A stretch of DNA of 64,000 nucleotides from the NCBI GenBank assembly GCA_030829545.1, contig JAURAI010000006.1, forward strand, positions 62,001 through 126,000, given 5' to 3'. A model generated the notes under the pieces. That model did not search any database. It worked only from the letters and a program-made list of their open reading frames with translations, and had not been told where the DNA came from. Origin of the DNA: Candidatus Poseidonia sp. (lineage in GTDB: Archaea; Thermoplasmatota; Poseidoniia; Poseidoniales; Poseidoniaceae). Both the position numbers and the translations under genes were made by a program. Numbering within the stretch: the stretch's first letter is position 1; each line of letters begins with the position of its first letter. Below, piece by piece: positions 52,593-63,856 of this stretch.

Positions 52593-52626
52593 ATTCACCC
52601 ACAGTGAGTCATCGTGTTTGAGAGTG

Positions 52627-53478
52627 ATGTTGAAAGAGTGTGCCCTCCGTTCTTTCTTTATGGGCAGTGACCTTTTCGAAGGCGAGAAAGTACTGTCCTT
52701 TGACCTTGAGACGACCGGAGTGTCGACCCAGCGAGACCGAATCGTCCAGTTTGCACTGATTGGAACGCTTGAAGACGGTACATCCGTCAATCTCGAACAG
52801 ATTGTCAACCCACAGATACCAATACCTTACGATTCGAGTCGAATCCATGGCCTCTACAACGACGATGTGAGGGGGAAGGCGACGTTTTCAGCAGTTGCAG
52901 ACCAAATTGCAGAATTGATTGACGGTGCCATTCTTGTCGGCCATAACGTGAGGAAATTCGACTTTGCCATGTTGAAAAATGAGTTTCTTCGCATTGGACG
53001 ATTGGCGCCTCAACCAAAAGCGATCATGGACACACTTGAACTCGTGCGCCGCTTGAAGATACCACGCCCTCACAACCTCGGCTCGTTATGCCAGAGGCAC
53101 GGTATCCGTCTTGAAGCCGCACATACCGCTGCTGCTGATGCCGCTGCTACCATGTTGTTGTTTTGGAGACTCTCGGTCGAGAACGCTGCGTCATTTCGCA
53201 AATCAATACCCGAATTAGAACGCTGGATTGTCCACGGCGATGGGGCGAAAGATGCTTCGGAACTTGGAAGGGGGTTGAATGACTTAGAGCCCGTGGATTC
53301 ACTGGGGAAAATTCGACGTGATGAGGATCAACTTATCGTCACCTTTGGACGACACAGGGGCCGTTCCATCAATGAGATTCAATCCTCCGAACCGAGTTAT
53401 GTCGGTTGGCTCCTCTCGCCCAGTGGGATCGAATGTGAAGCGACCAAAGATCTCATTCGCGAACATCTTGCTTCATGA
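52627..53478 (+). CDS. DnaQ/exonuclease-X-like 3'-5' exonuclease
   Basis: This protein of about 283 residues has all DEDDh marks: FDLETTG (Exo I, D and E), GHNVRKFDFAMLKNEF (Exo II) and HTAAADAAATMLL (Exo III, with His as general base). They span residues about 25-180. The C-terminal 60 residues (FGRHRGRSINEIQ, then SYVGWLLSPS) match the small domain at the end of Exo X/DUF3820 proteins. It degrades DNA ends or proofreads. Starts are uncertain: ATG 52627, TTG 52618 or ATG 52660 (MGSDLFEGEK), none with a strong ribosome binding site. Its stop overlaps by 6 bases the stop region of the convergent Fe-S nuclease gene. Confidence 0.8.
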   Translation: MLKECALRSFFMGSDLFEGEKVLSFDLETTGVSTQRDRIVQFALIGTLEDGTSVNLEQIVNPQIPIPYDSSRIHGLYNDDVRGKATFSAVADQIAELIDGAILVGHNVRKFDFAMLKNEFLRIGRLAPQPKAIMDTLELVRRLKIPRPHNLGSLCQRHGIRLEAAHTAAADAAATMLLFWRLSVENAASFRKSIPELERWIVHGDGAKDASELGRGLNDLEPVDSLGKIRRDEDQLIVTFGRHRGRSINEIQSSEPSYVGWLLSPSGIECEATKDLIREHLAS

Positions 53479-54654
53479 GACTCGCTCGTAGGGAACGTCA
53501 TCGGGAAGAGGCGACCACGGCAAGACATCGCACCATGGTCCGACGCGCCAATTTCTCCTGCTGGTCATCACAGAACCGAGGAAAATAGCACCTTGATGTC
53601 CGCTGGCCGTGAGATCTTCCAGTGCCTCCTTGCCCCGACCATCAAATTGAGCGGTAATTTGCTGCCCTGTTGGAATCGCTCGTCCGCTTTCATCAAGCGG
53701 TTCACATAATTCAAGGACCGCTGCGCCAGTTGCTTCATCAAAGCGATGTAAAAGGACAACTGCGTCGCTGAAATCACTTTGATGTAACGTGCCGGAGGAT
53801 TGCCGCCAAGTCCACCAGTGTGGACACCATGCTTTCCACTCACAGAAGCCACCGCAGGTCTCGGGGCCGGGTTGAGCATCCATGGGCATGGTGGTCGGCT
53901 GTGTCGCTTCCCATGCAGCATAGGCTTCTTCGAGAACGCTATCGCCTTCTGCAGCCCATTTAGAGACAGTTTTGGTATACCAGCCTTCAGTCCGTACAGG
54001 GGGCGCATCGGGGTTGTTGGCGAGCAATATGTCGCGATACATTCGGAGTTGGCGATTGACTTCTGTCTTCAGCTCTTTTGTTGGGGCGTTTCCTGTTTTC
54101 AAATCCGCTACCAGCCACCCTTTCATAGCGCCCTTTTCATCAAGTTCAGCTAACAAAAGGTCGAGCCGACCCATGAGCCGAGCATCGCTTGTTACGAGTT
54201 CACCTTCGACAGCAATAGCAAGCGATTGAAGGTGCTTCCATAGCGCCACCGTAATGCGTTCGTGCGGTAATTCTCTCGCATTGATATGGTCGAGTAAGAG
54301 GATGATTCCGCCTTTCTGTTGTTTCTTTGCCTCGTTCCATTTGCTTTCCTTCCAGTCAGGGCGGCGAGGTGTTGCAAGAAAGACTGCTTTTTCCTCTTCC
54401 CAGCGGTCTTTGAGAAAGCCTTCAGCAGCGAGAGGGAGCCAGCCGGCTTCATCGTCAACGCGCCCGTCAAGACTCATGTTGAGCAGATCTTCAATCGAAG
54501 CGTGAACAGCCGTTCCCAACGATGCTGCCATTCCAGCCTTGCGTGGAAGACGCTGCCGACTCAACCAATACATTCTGGGACAGGTTTCGTAGCGATTCCA
54601 TGCAGAAGGAGAGAGTTGATGAGGGCGTGTTTCCCTCTTTTCTACGTCCACCAT
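53473..54654 (-). CDS. RecB/Cas4-like nuclease with Fe-S cysteine set
   Basis: This 393-residue protein has one PD-(D/E)XK domain. SPSAWNRYETCPRMYWLSRQ holds the first Cys. LGTAVHASIEDLL, GRLDLLLAEL (acid), GWLVADLKTGNAP (D and K) and VNRQLRMYRDILL (Q-L-x-x-Y) follow, and CGGFCEWKAWCPHWW has three more Cys. This is the iron-sulfur 'staple' seen in AddB, Cas4 and Dna2. No helicase is fused. No cas genes are around, so a repair or end-processing role is more likely than CRISPR. ATG 54654 (MVDVEKRETRPHQLS) is chosen; the longer frame to 54753 overlaps the divergent PAC2 gene. Confidence 0.78.
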   Translation of the reverse strand: MVDVEKRETRPHQLSPSAWNRYETCPRMYWLSRQRLPRKAGMAASLGTAVHASIEDLLNMSLDGRVDDEAGWLPLAAEGFLKDRWEEEKAVFLATPRRPDWKESKWNEAKKQQKGGIILLLDHINARELPHERITVALWKHLQSLAIAVEGELVTSDARLMGRLDLLLAELDEKGAMKGWLVADLKTGNAPTKELKTEVNRQLRMYRDILLANNPDAPPVRTEGWYTKTVSKWAAEGDSVLEEAYAAWEATQPTTMPMDAQPGPETCGGFCEWKAWCPHWWTWRQSSGTLHQSDFSDAVVLLHRFDEATGAAVLELCEPLDESGRAIPTGQQITAQFDGRGKEALEDLTASGHQGAIFLGSVMTSRRNWRVGPWCDVLPWSPLPDDVPYERVS

Positions 54655-54740
54655 GAACTTCGCTTTGCGCCTTGCATGATGAAGGCTTTGATGGAGCGGC
54701 GAGGGAAAGTGTTGAAGGATAGCGGGCTTCACGAAAGGAT

Positions 54741-55544
54741 ATGGATGCCCCAAGCCTACGTATCAATGCGACCATTGAACATGAAAACACAATGGTAATC
54801 ACCTGCTTCCCCAGTGTTGGAATGGTCTCAAGCATTGTTGCCCATTACCTCATTGACCATCTTGACCTTGAGTTTGTAGGCGGTTTGGTCGATGACCGTC
54901 TGCCCGCTCTTGCTCTGATTCAGGAAGGTGTCCCCCTCCCACCCATCCGTGCTTATGCTGGAAAACCTCAGTGCTCCATTGATGGATGCGACCAGGTCAT
55001 TCTGCTCATGAGTGAAATGGTGGTTCCTGAAACGCTTGTTCACAAAATCGTATGGGCTCTCTTTGAGTGGTCAAAGGAACACAAAGTGCTCGCTGGAATC
55101 GTCGTTGATGCATTTCCTAAGGCTGGGATGAAGAGCGGTATGGATGGTGTTGACCCTGTCGTCGAATACGAGGATACAGAGGCCATTGATGTCGTTGGAA
55201 TTGGATGCAATGAAGCAGTACGAGAGATGCTCAAAGAAATGGGCATCCCCTTGCTTCAGCAAGGCGTTATCCGGGGAATGAACGGCGGTATCTTGAGCGA
55301 AGCCATGCGTCGTGGCATCGGTACAATGTCGATCATGGTTGAAGCCGACCCGCGTTTCCCTGATGCTCGTGCAGCAGCAGCCCTCATTGAGCGGCTGAAT
55401 ACCTTGTTGCCCAGCATGGACCTCCCACAAGAACCGCTCATCGCCGAGGCTGAAATGCTGGAAGAACAACTCAAGGCTTTGATGGAAGCTGCTGGAGGAA
55501 ATGAGCAAGGCTCACCCAGCAGCAATGCAATGCTCTACGGTTGA
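54741..55544 (+). CDS. PAC2 family protein, copy 2 (proteasome assembly chaperone-like)
   Basis: This is a second 267-residue PAC2 protein. MVITCFPSVGMVSSIVAHYLID is the N-terminal block, then LPALALIQEGVPLPPIRAYA, VVDAFPKAG, GVIRGMNGGILSE and EADPRFPDARAAAALIERL, the same EA.P..PDARAAA motif as copy 1 at 40955-41713. The end has a helix rich in E and A. It may form a heterodimer with copy 1, as the eukaryotic PAC1-PAC2 pair does; that is inference. ATG 54741 has GAAAGGAT directly before it. It is divergent from the Fe-S nuclease and converges with ligA, 2 bases between stops. Confidence 0.8.
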   Translation: MDAPSLRINATIEHENTMVITCFPSVGMVSSIVAHYLIDHLDLEFVGGLVDDRLPALALIQEGVPLPPIRAYAGKPQCSIDGCDQVILLMSEMVVPETLVHKIVWALFEWSKEHKVLAGIVVDAFPKAGMKSGMDGVDPVVEYEDTEAIDVVGIGCNEAVREMLKEMGIPLLQQGVIRGMNGGILSEAMRRGIGTMSIMVEADPRFPDARAAAALIERLNTLLPSMDLPQEPLIAEAEMLEEQLKALMEAAGGNEQGSPSSNAMLYG

Positions 55545-55546
55545 AG

Positions 55547-57784
<2,238 letters not shown>

Positions 57785-58213
57785 TCAATCAAACTTTAAT
57801 GCCACGAATTCACTGTTTTCAAGAGGGCAGCGCGTCATGATCGCGTGAGTCAACACACGCAAGTGAATTTCTGCCACCACGTGAACGGTCGCGGTGAACA
57901 TGTGGCCGGCATGGGGCTTGAGGTCGTCGTCGGAAAAGGTTGCATGGAGGTGCGTAAAGGCTTCACCGGATTCTCTACGGGCTAGGTTGCCCTGCAGTGT
58001 CACCAATTCACTGCCACCTTCAAGCGTCACGCGGTGGTATTTGTGGTCGTCGTCCATGTATCCGTAGGTACTCTGACGAGTCCGTCCAATCCCGCTGGTG
58101 ATGGCGGCTGCGTCAAAACCAAGCTCATCAGCCAAGGCTTGCAAGGATGCATGAATTTCCTCTCCGGGGTCCAATCGAACAAAGACATCATCGCCGCTTC
58201 GCGTCCATTCCAT
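57785..58213 (-). CDS. PPC (DUF296) domain protein
   Basis: This 142-residue protein is a single PPC domain. VFVRLDPGEEIHASLQALAD, AAAITSGIGRT, the metal-like AFTHLHATFSDDD and GHMFTATVHVVAEI match the family used by plant AHL proteins and bacterial/archaeal stand-alone copies. The HLH and GH histidines would coordinate a metal as in structures of the prokaryotic members. No AT-hook is present, so DNA binding is not implied. ATG 58213 fits. It lies between ligA and a small membrane gene. Confidence 0.85.
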   Translation of the reverse strand: MEWTRSGDDVFVRLDPGEEIHASLQALADELGFDAAAITSGIGRTRQSTYGYMDDDHKYHRVTLEGGSELVTLQGNLARRESGEAFTHLHATFSDDDLKPHAGHMFTATVHVVAEIHLRVLTHAIMTRCPLENSEFVALKFD

Positions 58214-58250
58214 GAAGGGGGCTCGAAGCGGTACCTCATGAGGCTACGCA

Positions 58251-58805
58251 TCATTCATTTTCCATCGGGTCTGGAAGACGTCGTGCTTGTTCCATGGCTT
58301 CGATATAGGCCCGGGCTATCTTGAGAGCCACTGCATCGCCGCCAAGCGGAAGCGGCCCAAAGATTCCCCATCCGTTTCGATGCAACATGATACGACGTTT
58401 TGGTTGGCGTTTTGCCAAGCGTAATCGCTCCCAGGCATAGCGCTGACCGTCGGCAAAAAGGTGCGTAGAGGTGATGGCGTAGCGTTTGGGAATCACGAGT
58501 GAAATCAAATGAAGTGCGAGGAGGACATCCCAAACGATGGCGTAGATCATCGGTGTATTGCTGACCTCAAGCAAGCCCCAAGGCAATACCATCATTGCTG
58601 CCACGGAGCCGAGATTTCCCCACTGCCGGACGAGTTCATGAACGCCCTCACTTTCCCAAGCGAAGCCACCTGCTGGAAGTTCGCCCAATTCGGGTACATC
58701 GCCCCGTTGGCGTGTTAACCAAAACGCATCCCAGAGAACGATGAGAGCCAACACGGCCACAGCGGTTGCCGCTACGGCCTCTGCGCTGGGAAGGTAAGTT
58801 TCCAT
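58251..58805 (-). CDS. Small membrane protein of unknown function
   Basis: This 184-residue protein has about three hydrophobic segments (AATAVAVLALIVLWDAFWL, GSVAAMMVLPWGLLEV and MIYAIVWDVLLALHLISLVI). A basic cytoplasmic-looking half follows (RYAITSTHLFADGQRYAWERLRLAKRQPKRRIMLHR), perhaps a PH-like domain as in bPH2/YdbT proteins: ITSTHL...G......W...R. It lies 11 bases after the giant beta-helix protein gene and may be co-transcribed. The PH-like reading is tentative. Confidence 0.55.
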   Translation of the reverse strand: METYLPSAEAVAATAVAVLALIVLWDAFWLTRQRGDVPELGELPAGGFAWESEGVHELVRQWGNLGSVAAMMVLPWGLLEVSNTPMIYAIVWDVLLALHLISLVIPKRYAITSTHLFADGQRYAWERLRLAKRQPKRRIMLHRNGWGIFGPLPLGGDAVALKIARAYIEAMEQARRLPDPMENE

Positions 58806-58816
58806 TGTTCATCCAC

Positions 58817-61800
58817 TCACAGATGTTTTTGATCAAGCCCAGTCAAATCACCCGGGCCACCTCGACGCAGGCGAACGAAGAAGAGCAAGACACCGAGAAT
58901 AAGAAGCGTCACAACGACAAGCAGTGCGTTCAGATTGGTGTCTGAATCCGTGGTCGTTGTGCCTTCCAGCACATCCGGTGTACCATCGCCATCATCATCC
59001 ATGTCTTCAGTCAACCAACTGGTATATCCTTCGGGGCAATCGAGAACATCGGGTTGTGTGTCACCATCGGTATCAATTTGCGCACAGGGGTCGAGAGGGA
59101 AGGCGTCTTTGCTGTCGCTGAATCCATCGTTATCATCGTCTTCATCGTACACGTTTGGTCCGCATGATTTCCCAATAGTGGCGTCAAACCATGTGTCACT
59201 TGAGCAGGTTGACGTCCAATCACCATCGGTATCAAGTTGGGTGTATTCAAAGTCCTTAGATGCGGTGCTGCTTGCCCCATATGAGTCCGTCGCTGTCACC
59301 TCAACAACGTAGTAGCCCGCTGTCAAATCGGTGATGTTGTAGATCATCTCATTTCCACTTTGGAGAACTGCATTGCCCTGGGCATCGTATACCTTCCAAG
59401 AAAACGTGAGTGCGGAAGCGTCGTCCAAATCATCACTGGCCGTAGCCGTTGCCCGAATGTATTCAGATTCCATCACCCGTTGACCTGCATAGGGTTCCAG
59501 TAAGTCAACCGTTGGTGGCTGATTCACTGCGATGTTGAACACGACGACCGGATCGGCAGAGGCCGGAGAGGTGAGCGTCAAAGTGGTTGAAGGAGAGCCT
59601 GCCATTGAGGCAGTGATGAGCAATGAAGTCGCCATGGTTTCGCCCGAATCGGTCACCGTACGATAGGGGAGTTCAACGTCAACGGTGGTGCCAGAAAACT
59701 GCATGTCGTTCATTTCTGAGGATTCAAAATCTACGATGAAACTCGCCTCAACGGGTTGGCCGCTTTGCCGTGCGTCGAAGACAAAGGTTCGATAGGCGGT
59801 AAAGGTGGAGCCTTCTGTAGCGTCGACATTCCCGACATTGCCGTCGATTGCAGAAACGTCAGCACCGTACATCTCAAGGGTGCCAAACAGTGTCGTTTGC
59901 TCGAGGCGGACGGGATAGCCTTCGGTTGAAATGGCTGTGGAAGCCGTCATGATTGCATCACGAAGAATGAACGGAGCGCTGATTTCACCGTCGTCAAGAT
60001 GCAACCCAAGACCGACACTGTATCCTGACAGGTTGAGTTGTTCAACGACCAGACTGTCCATTGAACGTCCGTGATGGGAAACGAATGCGGTTCCTGAATT
60101 ATTACCGATGAGCTCAATATGGCTTAGCAAACCTGCTGAATCATCGATATCGATGGCTGGAGCTCCGTAAAGAAGGATGTGGTCAATGGCCAGGTCCCGG
60201 TTGGCATCCCCTTGAATCCCGCTGGTTCCCGTTACGGTACCTTTGATGTTGGAAAGAAGGAAATTGCCGTTGATTGAATTGAGTGAGATGATGCTCTGAT
60301 CGCCTTCGAAAGAAAGAGCATCTACGTCCTCAACGTAGCCTGTAACGCCGGTAAGGGAGAGACCTTGAGACGTGGCCTCGCCGATCATCAATTCAGAAAG
60401 GGCAAGTGGAACTTGTTGAGCCCAAACCGCACTGCCGTAGCAGGAGGTGAAGGTCACGTTCGTCATGGTAACGGTACCACTTGACGGGAAGAGTTTGACA
60501 CACCCGTCCCCACTGTCTTGGAAGTGAGAATTGCGCAGCAATACATCTGCACTGCTTCCGGATTGAACATAGAGCAGGGCTTCTGCTCCCGAGCGGGCAA
60601 AGGTCACGTCGTCTGCACGAACTTCACCAATACCTGAAACGGTCATCGCGGGTGTGGCTTCAACGAGGTTGGTTCCGGTGAGTTCAATCGAGGCTGCTGC
60701 GGAGTTGCCCAGCACCAAGCCACCCCAACGAGCGCCTGAACCGGTCGAAGAGAGAATAGAGGATCCCGCATCGAGCAATCCGTTGATGGTCATGGTTGAG
60801 CCTTCGGCGATTCGCAAGGAAACTCCGTCCTGGATGGTCATCGTGGCTGAGGAAGAGAGCGTCAGTGATTGGTCAAGCGTGTAGGGGCTCCACTCTCGCT
60901 CGAGTACCAACCAGTCACTGATTGTGCCTGAAGGCACCGTTGAAGCCATGAAGGTGTGCGAGAGGCTTTGGTTGGAGTCCCATGTCACGAAATCAGAGAA
61001 GGAGTTTTGTTGAAGAGTCACTGTTTTGACACCGGCCCATGTTTCTCCACTATCGGTGACGGTTCGGGCGACACCAGAGGTCGAAACCTCGCCCTGTGCA
61101 TCGGTGAATGATACGGCCCCATCGATTGAAATCAATGCTCCTTCGACAGGCGCCCCTTTGTCGAGCACCTTCACGTCCAGCGCTGAATAAGCCGTGAATA
61201 CAGCTCCCGTGCGGGCGTCAACATCTCCGATGACTTGCCCGTCATAGAGGTCAATTTCACAACTGGGTTGAACCGTGAGGTCCCCCGAAATTATCAGGGC
61301 GCTGACCGTTCGCTTGGAGATACACGCCCATTCGACTTCACCATGGATGGTCAATGCGGCAGCGTCGGTGCCTTGCAGCATGCTGCTACCGCTGGCTTGG
61401 ATCAGCGTGGCTTCGAGCCTCGCATCGTGGCCAATAAGTTCGGCACTTCCCTGAAGTGTGACGTCGTTGGCTTGGTTGACAACCAGGGTGGTCTCCTGAA
61501 GCGTGAGTTTTGCATTATTGCTAACCACAAGGTTGCCATTGATCTGGTGTGCTTGCCCGTCGGTTCGAGGTCCCAAGACAACGTCTTGGCCCGAAGCAAG
61601 AGTCCAATCCCCTTGTGGAATCACCGGAACCTGAACAGATTGTCCGGTTTGGCCGCCATAGAGAGTTACACGTACGCCCGCACCATCAAGAGTTGCGTCG
61701 ACAACTGAGCCAGTACCAACCAGTGGAAGGGTGATGGCACCGTTGCTGTTGCTCGCTAGCGTGAAGCCGTGGACTTCGATGTCAGCCTCAACGGGATTCC

Positions 61801-63481
61801 CTTGTAAATCGGTAAAGGTCACCGGAGTTTCAAGCAATTCATACGCCGTAGAAACTGAAATGGAGGGATTGCCTGAACTTCCGTAATAGAGCACACCGTC
61901 GCCAAGAGCGTCGGAGGAAGTGGGCGCCGTATTTACCGGAGAGAAGGAACGAATGACACCTTCGCTTCCCGTCGCCATCATGAGGGGCGTGTCGTGAAGC
62001 TGGGCAGTCCAATCGTCAAGTTGAATGGTCGAAGGCCCTTCCATCAAGACGCCTTCGTCTTGCGCAACGGTGGTCAAGGTAGTGCCTACGTAGGATGAAT
62101 CGATGAGGTGCAAGCCTGCAGCGTGTCCAATGTTCAATTCGGCAGTATCCACATGGGCGTGAGTGTCTTCAAGATGAAGGCTCGTTGAGAGATTCCGCAT
62201 CGTGAGTTGTTCTGCGGCGATGGTGCTGTACCATGCCCGTACGCCAATGGAGGAGGTGTCGCTTGAGAGGAAAGGTTTCTCGATGGTGATGGACCCCCAG
62301 TCGTGTTCTCCACCAAGGACATCAATACCAACACCTTCTGAGGAAGTAAGAGCAATGTGGACGTTGGAAAGCATGCTCGTTGGCGTTTGCACTGCAAGCG
62401 CAGTCTCGGGAGAAGTCAGTGTGACGTCTTCGAGCATCAGATGGCCATCTCCCGATGCTTCCATGGCTCGCTCGGTACCGTGGAAATTGCTGTTGCTCAC
62501 ATCAAAGGTACCGGTACCGGACCAGGCAACTCCCTTCTTTGCGTCACTGACTGTGACCTGATCGAGCGAGCATAAACCAAGGCATCCTGCATCGAGAACA
62601 TAGCGCAATTCTTGGCCGTCTGCAGTAAAGGAAACATCGTCCAAAGCAAACGAAGTTGCTCCTTGGGCGACGAGCATCCGCTCGCCTTCCATGACAGCGT
62701 TGGTGAGTGTGAGTCCGTCGGTATCGCTTGCGTCCACGGCCAGAGACACGCCGGTGGCGTACATGCTCGAAACCGTCGTCATTGCACCGGCCTTTGTCGC
62801 AAGCCCAACGCTGGCATTGACGATACCCACGCCAGTTGCATTGAGGTGTCCTCCAGAGGTTCTGATTCCAACACCGGCTTCTCGAACCGTTAGCTGTGAA
62901 GCGTTGACATCCCCGTTAACATCCATTCCAACTGCAACTTCAATCGCTACTGCATCGTTGAGGGTGAGGCTACCGCCATCGATGTAGAAGGCTTCGTAAT
63001 CCATTCGGTGCGCGTCAACGCCATCGATTGTTGCCTGGCCGCCAAGAAGGCTTAGTCCTCTGTAGGCGTCGTTGAAGGTCAGATCAGCGCCATCCAAACT
63101 GCCGCGAACAAGAAGTGCAGCAGAGGCATTCGCGATGGTGACATTGTTGAGTTCTGCGGAGCCTGATGATGCGATTTCAATACCGGGCCACATACCTTGG
63201 CCGTGGGAGCCCTGTGTAAGAGGCGGCTCTGAGGAGAAAAACAGGGCGTCATCGGCGTCCAAATGCCCTTGGATGAGGATGCCATATTCGCCAGCATCTA
63301 TGCTCGCTCCCGGTGCGATGGTCAGGGTTGCGCCTTCTGCGACGGTCACATTGCCCGTCAGCGTCATGCTGCCAGACCAAGTCGTGTTGACTGTCACCGT
63401 ACTGTCGGCAGCAGAGATGACAGGAGACAATGACATCATCAAAAGGAGCGCGGTCAGAGCAAGGGCGTTGCGTGTTCGCAT
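58817..63481 (-). CDS. Giant beta-helix surface protein with calcium-binding stalk
   Basis: This is a 1554-residue protein with a signal peptide (MRTRNALALTALLLMMSL). Many short strands of the right-handed parallel beta-helix type follow (ITISGDLTV, LTGNVTVAEGATLTIAPGAS, SMTINGLLDAGSSILSS) with carboxylate ladders. Towards the end is an Ig/PKD-like domain, then thrombospondin-type-3-like calcium loops (DEDDDNDGFSDSKDAFPLDP, DTDGDTQPDVLDCPEG, DMDDDGDGTPDVLEG). A single membrane helix (NLNALLVVVTLLILGVLLFF) and a short basic tail close it. It is a cell-surface protein that may bind or process polysaccharide. No glycosidase active-site motif was recognised. The start lies about 26 bases after a TATA-like site, consistent with a leaderless transcript. 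Confidence 0.8.
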   Translation of the reverse strand: MRTRNALALTALLLMMSLSPVISAADSTVTVNTTWSGSMTLTGNVTVAEGATLTIAPGASIDAGEYGILIQGHLDADDALFFSSEPPLTQGSHGQGMWPGIEIASSGSAELNNVTIANASAALLVRGSLDGADLTFNDAYRGLSLLGGQATIDGVDAHRMDYEAFYIDGGSLTLNDAVAIEVAVGMDVNGDVNASQLTVREAGVGIRTSGGHLNATGVGIVNASVGLATKAGAMTTVSSMYATGVSLAVDASDTDGLTLTNAVMEGERMLVAQGATSFALDDVSFTADGQELRYVLDAGCLGLCSLDQVTVSDAKKGVAWSGTGTFDVSNSNFHGTERAMEASGDGHLMLEDVTLTSPETALAVQTPTSMLSNVHIALTSSEGVGIDVLGGEHDWGSITIEKPFLSSDTSSIGVRAWYSTIAAEQLTMRNLSTSLHLEDTHAHVDTAELNIGHAAGLHLIDSSYVGTTLTTVAQDEGVLMEGPSTIQLDDWTAQLHDTPLMMATGSEGVIRSFSPVNTAPTSSDALGDGVLYYGSSGNPSISVSTAYELLETPVTFTDLQGNPVEADIEVHGFTLASNSNGAITLPLVGTGSVVDATLDGAGVRVTLYGGQTGQSVQVPVIPQGDWTLASGQDVVLGPRTDGQAHQINGNLVVSNNAKLTLQETTLVVNQANDVTLQGSAELIGHDARLEATLIQASGSSMLQGTDAAALTIHGEVEWACISKRTVSALIISGDLTVQPSCEIDLYDGQVIGDVDARTGAVFTAYSALDVKVLDKGAPVEGALISIDGAVSFTDAQGEVSTSGVARTVTDSGETWAGVKTVTLQQNSFSDFVTWDSNQSLSHTFMASTVPSGTISDWLVLEREWSPYTLDQSLTLSSSATMTIQDGVSLRIAEGSTMTINGLLDAGSSILSSTGSGARWGGLVLGNSAAASIELTGTNLVEATPAMTVSGIGEVRADDVTFARSGAEALLYVQSGSSADVLLRNSHFQDSGDGCVKLFPSSGTVTMTNVTFTSCYGSAVWAQQVPLALSELMIGEATSQGLSLTGVTGYVEDVDALSFEGDQSIISLNSINGNFLLSNIKGTVTGTSGIQGDANRDLAIDHILLYGAPAIDIDDSAGLLSHIELIGNNSGTAFVSHHGRSMDSLVVEQLNLSGYSVGLGLHLDDGEISAPFILRDAIMTASTAISTEGYPVRLEQTTLFGTLEMYGADVSAIDGNVGNVDATEGSTFTAYRTFVFDARQSGQPVEASFIVDFESSEMNDMQFSGTTVDVELPYRTVTDSGETMATSLLITASMAGSPSTTLTLTSPASADPVVVFNIAVNQPPTVDLLEPYAGQRVMESEYIRATATASDDLDDASALTFSWKVYDAQGNAVLQSGNEMIYNITDLTAGYYVVEVTATDSYGASSTASKDFEYTQLDTDGDWTSTCSSDTWFDATIGKSCGPNVYDEDDDNDGFSDSKDAFPLDPCAQIDTDGDTQPDVLDCPEGYTSWLTEDMDDDGDGTPDVLEGTTTTDSDTNLNALLVVVTLLILGVLLFFVRLRRGGPGDLTGLDQKHL

Positions 63482-63501
63482 GACCGTGCGTTAAGGTAAG
63501 G

Positions 63502-63511
63502 CCATATCAAA
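63502..63511 (-). promoter_or_regulatory. TATA-like element of the beta-helix surface gene
   Basis: TTGATATGGC on the minus strand is centred about 26 bases before the ATG at 63481, the archaeal TATA-to-start distance. Transcription would begin at or next to the start codon, so the transcript is probably leaderless. No ribosome binding site is seen. Confidence 0.4.
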
Positions 63512-63555
63512 CCAAAGGCCTCGCGTCGCAAAAAGTGTCCACACGGAAGCAAAAA

Positions 63556-63633
63556 TGGTGGGCCCGCCCGGATTTGAACCGGGGTCTGACGGCCCCCAGC
63601 CGCCAAGTATAGGCCAAGCTAACCCACGGGCCC
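63556..63633 (-). tRNA. tRNA-Pro (anticodon GGG)
   Basis: Acceptor GGGCCCG pairs with CGGGCCC, discriminator A, CCA encoded at 63556-63558. The anticodon stem is GGCGG/CCGTC with loop CTGGGGG, anticodon GGG reading CCC (and probably CCU) proline codons. T arm CCGGT-family stem with loop TTCAAAT. No intron. No TATA box is seen within 40 bases upstream, so it is probably co-transcribed with rpoN. Confidence 0.93.
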
Positions 63634-63643
63634 GAGTGTAAAC

Positions 63644-63847
63644 TCAGTTGCGTGCAGCACTGAACGGAGCGATCTCTTCAATGAGGTCGAGGTGTCCAAC
63701 GTACATTCGGCGGCAGCAGTAGCGCTTCAGACCCACGGAATCGAGGGCCTCAGCGTCGGTCTTACCATCCGCCAACAATTGCTTGAATTCTTCCCACTTG
63801 TGGGCGACAACGCCGCCGCAACTGAAACATCGTACTGGAATAATCAT
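63644..63847 (-). CDS. rpoN: RNA polymerase subunit N (Rpb10)
   Basis: This 67-residue zinc-binding subunit has MIIPVRCFSCGGVVAHKW near the start and KRYCCRRMYVGHLDLIEEI near the end, the CxxCG...CCRRM pattern that defines Rpb10/RpoN. It is complete. AGGTGAAAAA precedes ATG 63847. In Archaea it usually follows rpl13 and rps9, which fits the partial gene directly upstream. The tRNA-Pro follows 10 bases after its stop. Confidence 0.97.
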   Translation of the reverse strand: MIIPVRCFSCGGVVAHKWEEFKQLLADGKTDAEALDSVGLKRYCCRRMYVGHLDLIEEIAPFSAARN

Positions 63848-63856
63848 TTTTTCACC

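Noticed and set aside
52593-52808. N-terminal 72-residue extension of the small acidic protein
   Set aside because: It is antisense to the start of the DEDDh exonuclease, which is well supported by motifs; ATG 52592 with a ribosome binding site is preferred.
53473-54654. The Fe-S nuclease as a CRISPR Cas4
   Set aside because: No repeats or cas genes occur in the window, and the C-terminal extension is not typical of Cas4.
63556-63633. Intron in tRNA-Pro
   Set aside because: The anticodon loop is a clean 7 bases and the arms pair well without an insertion.
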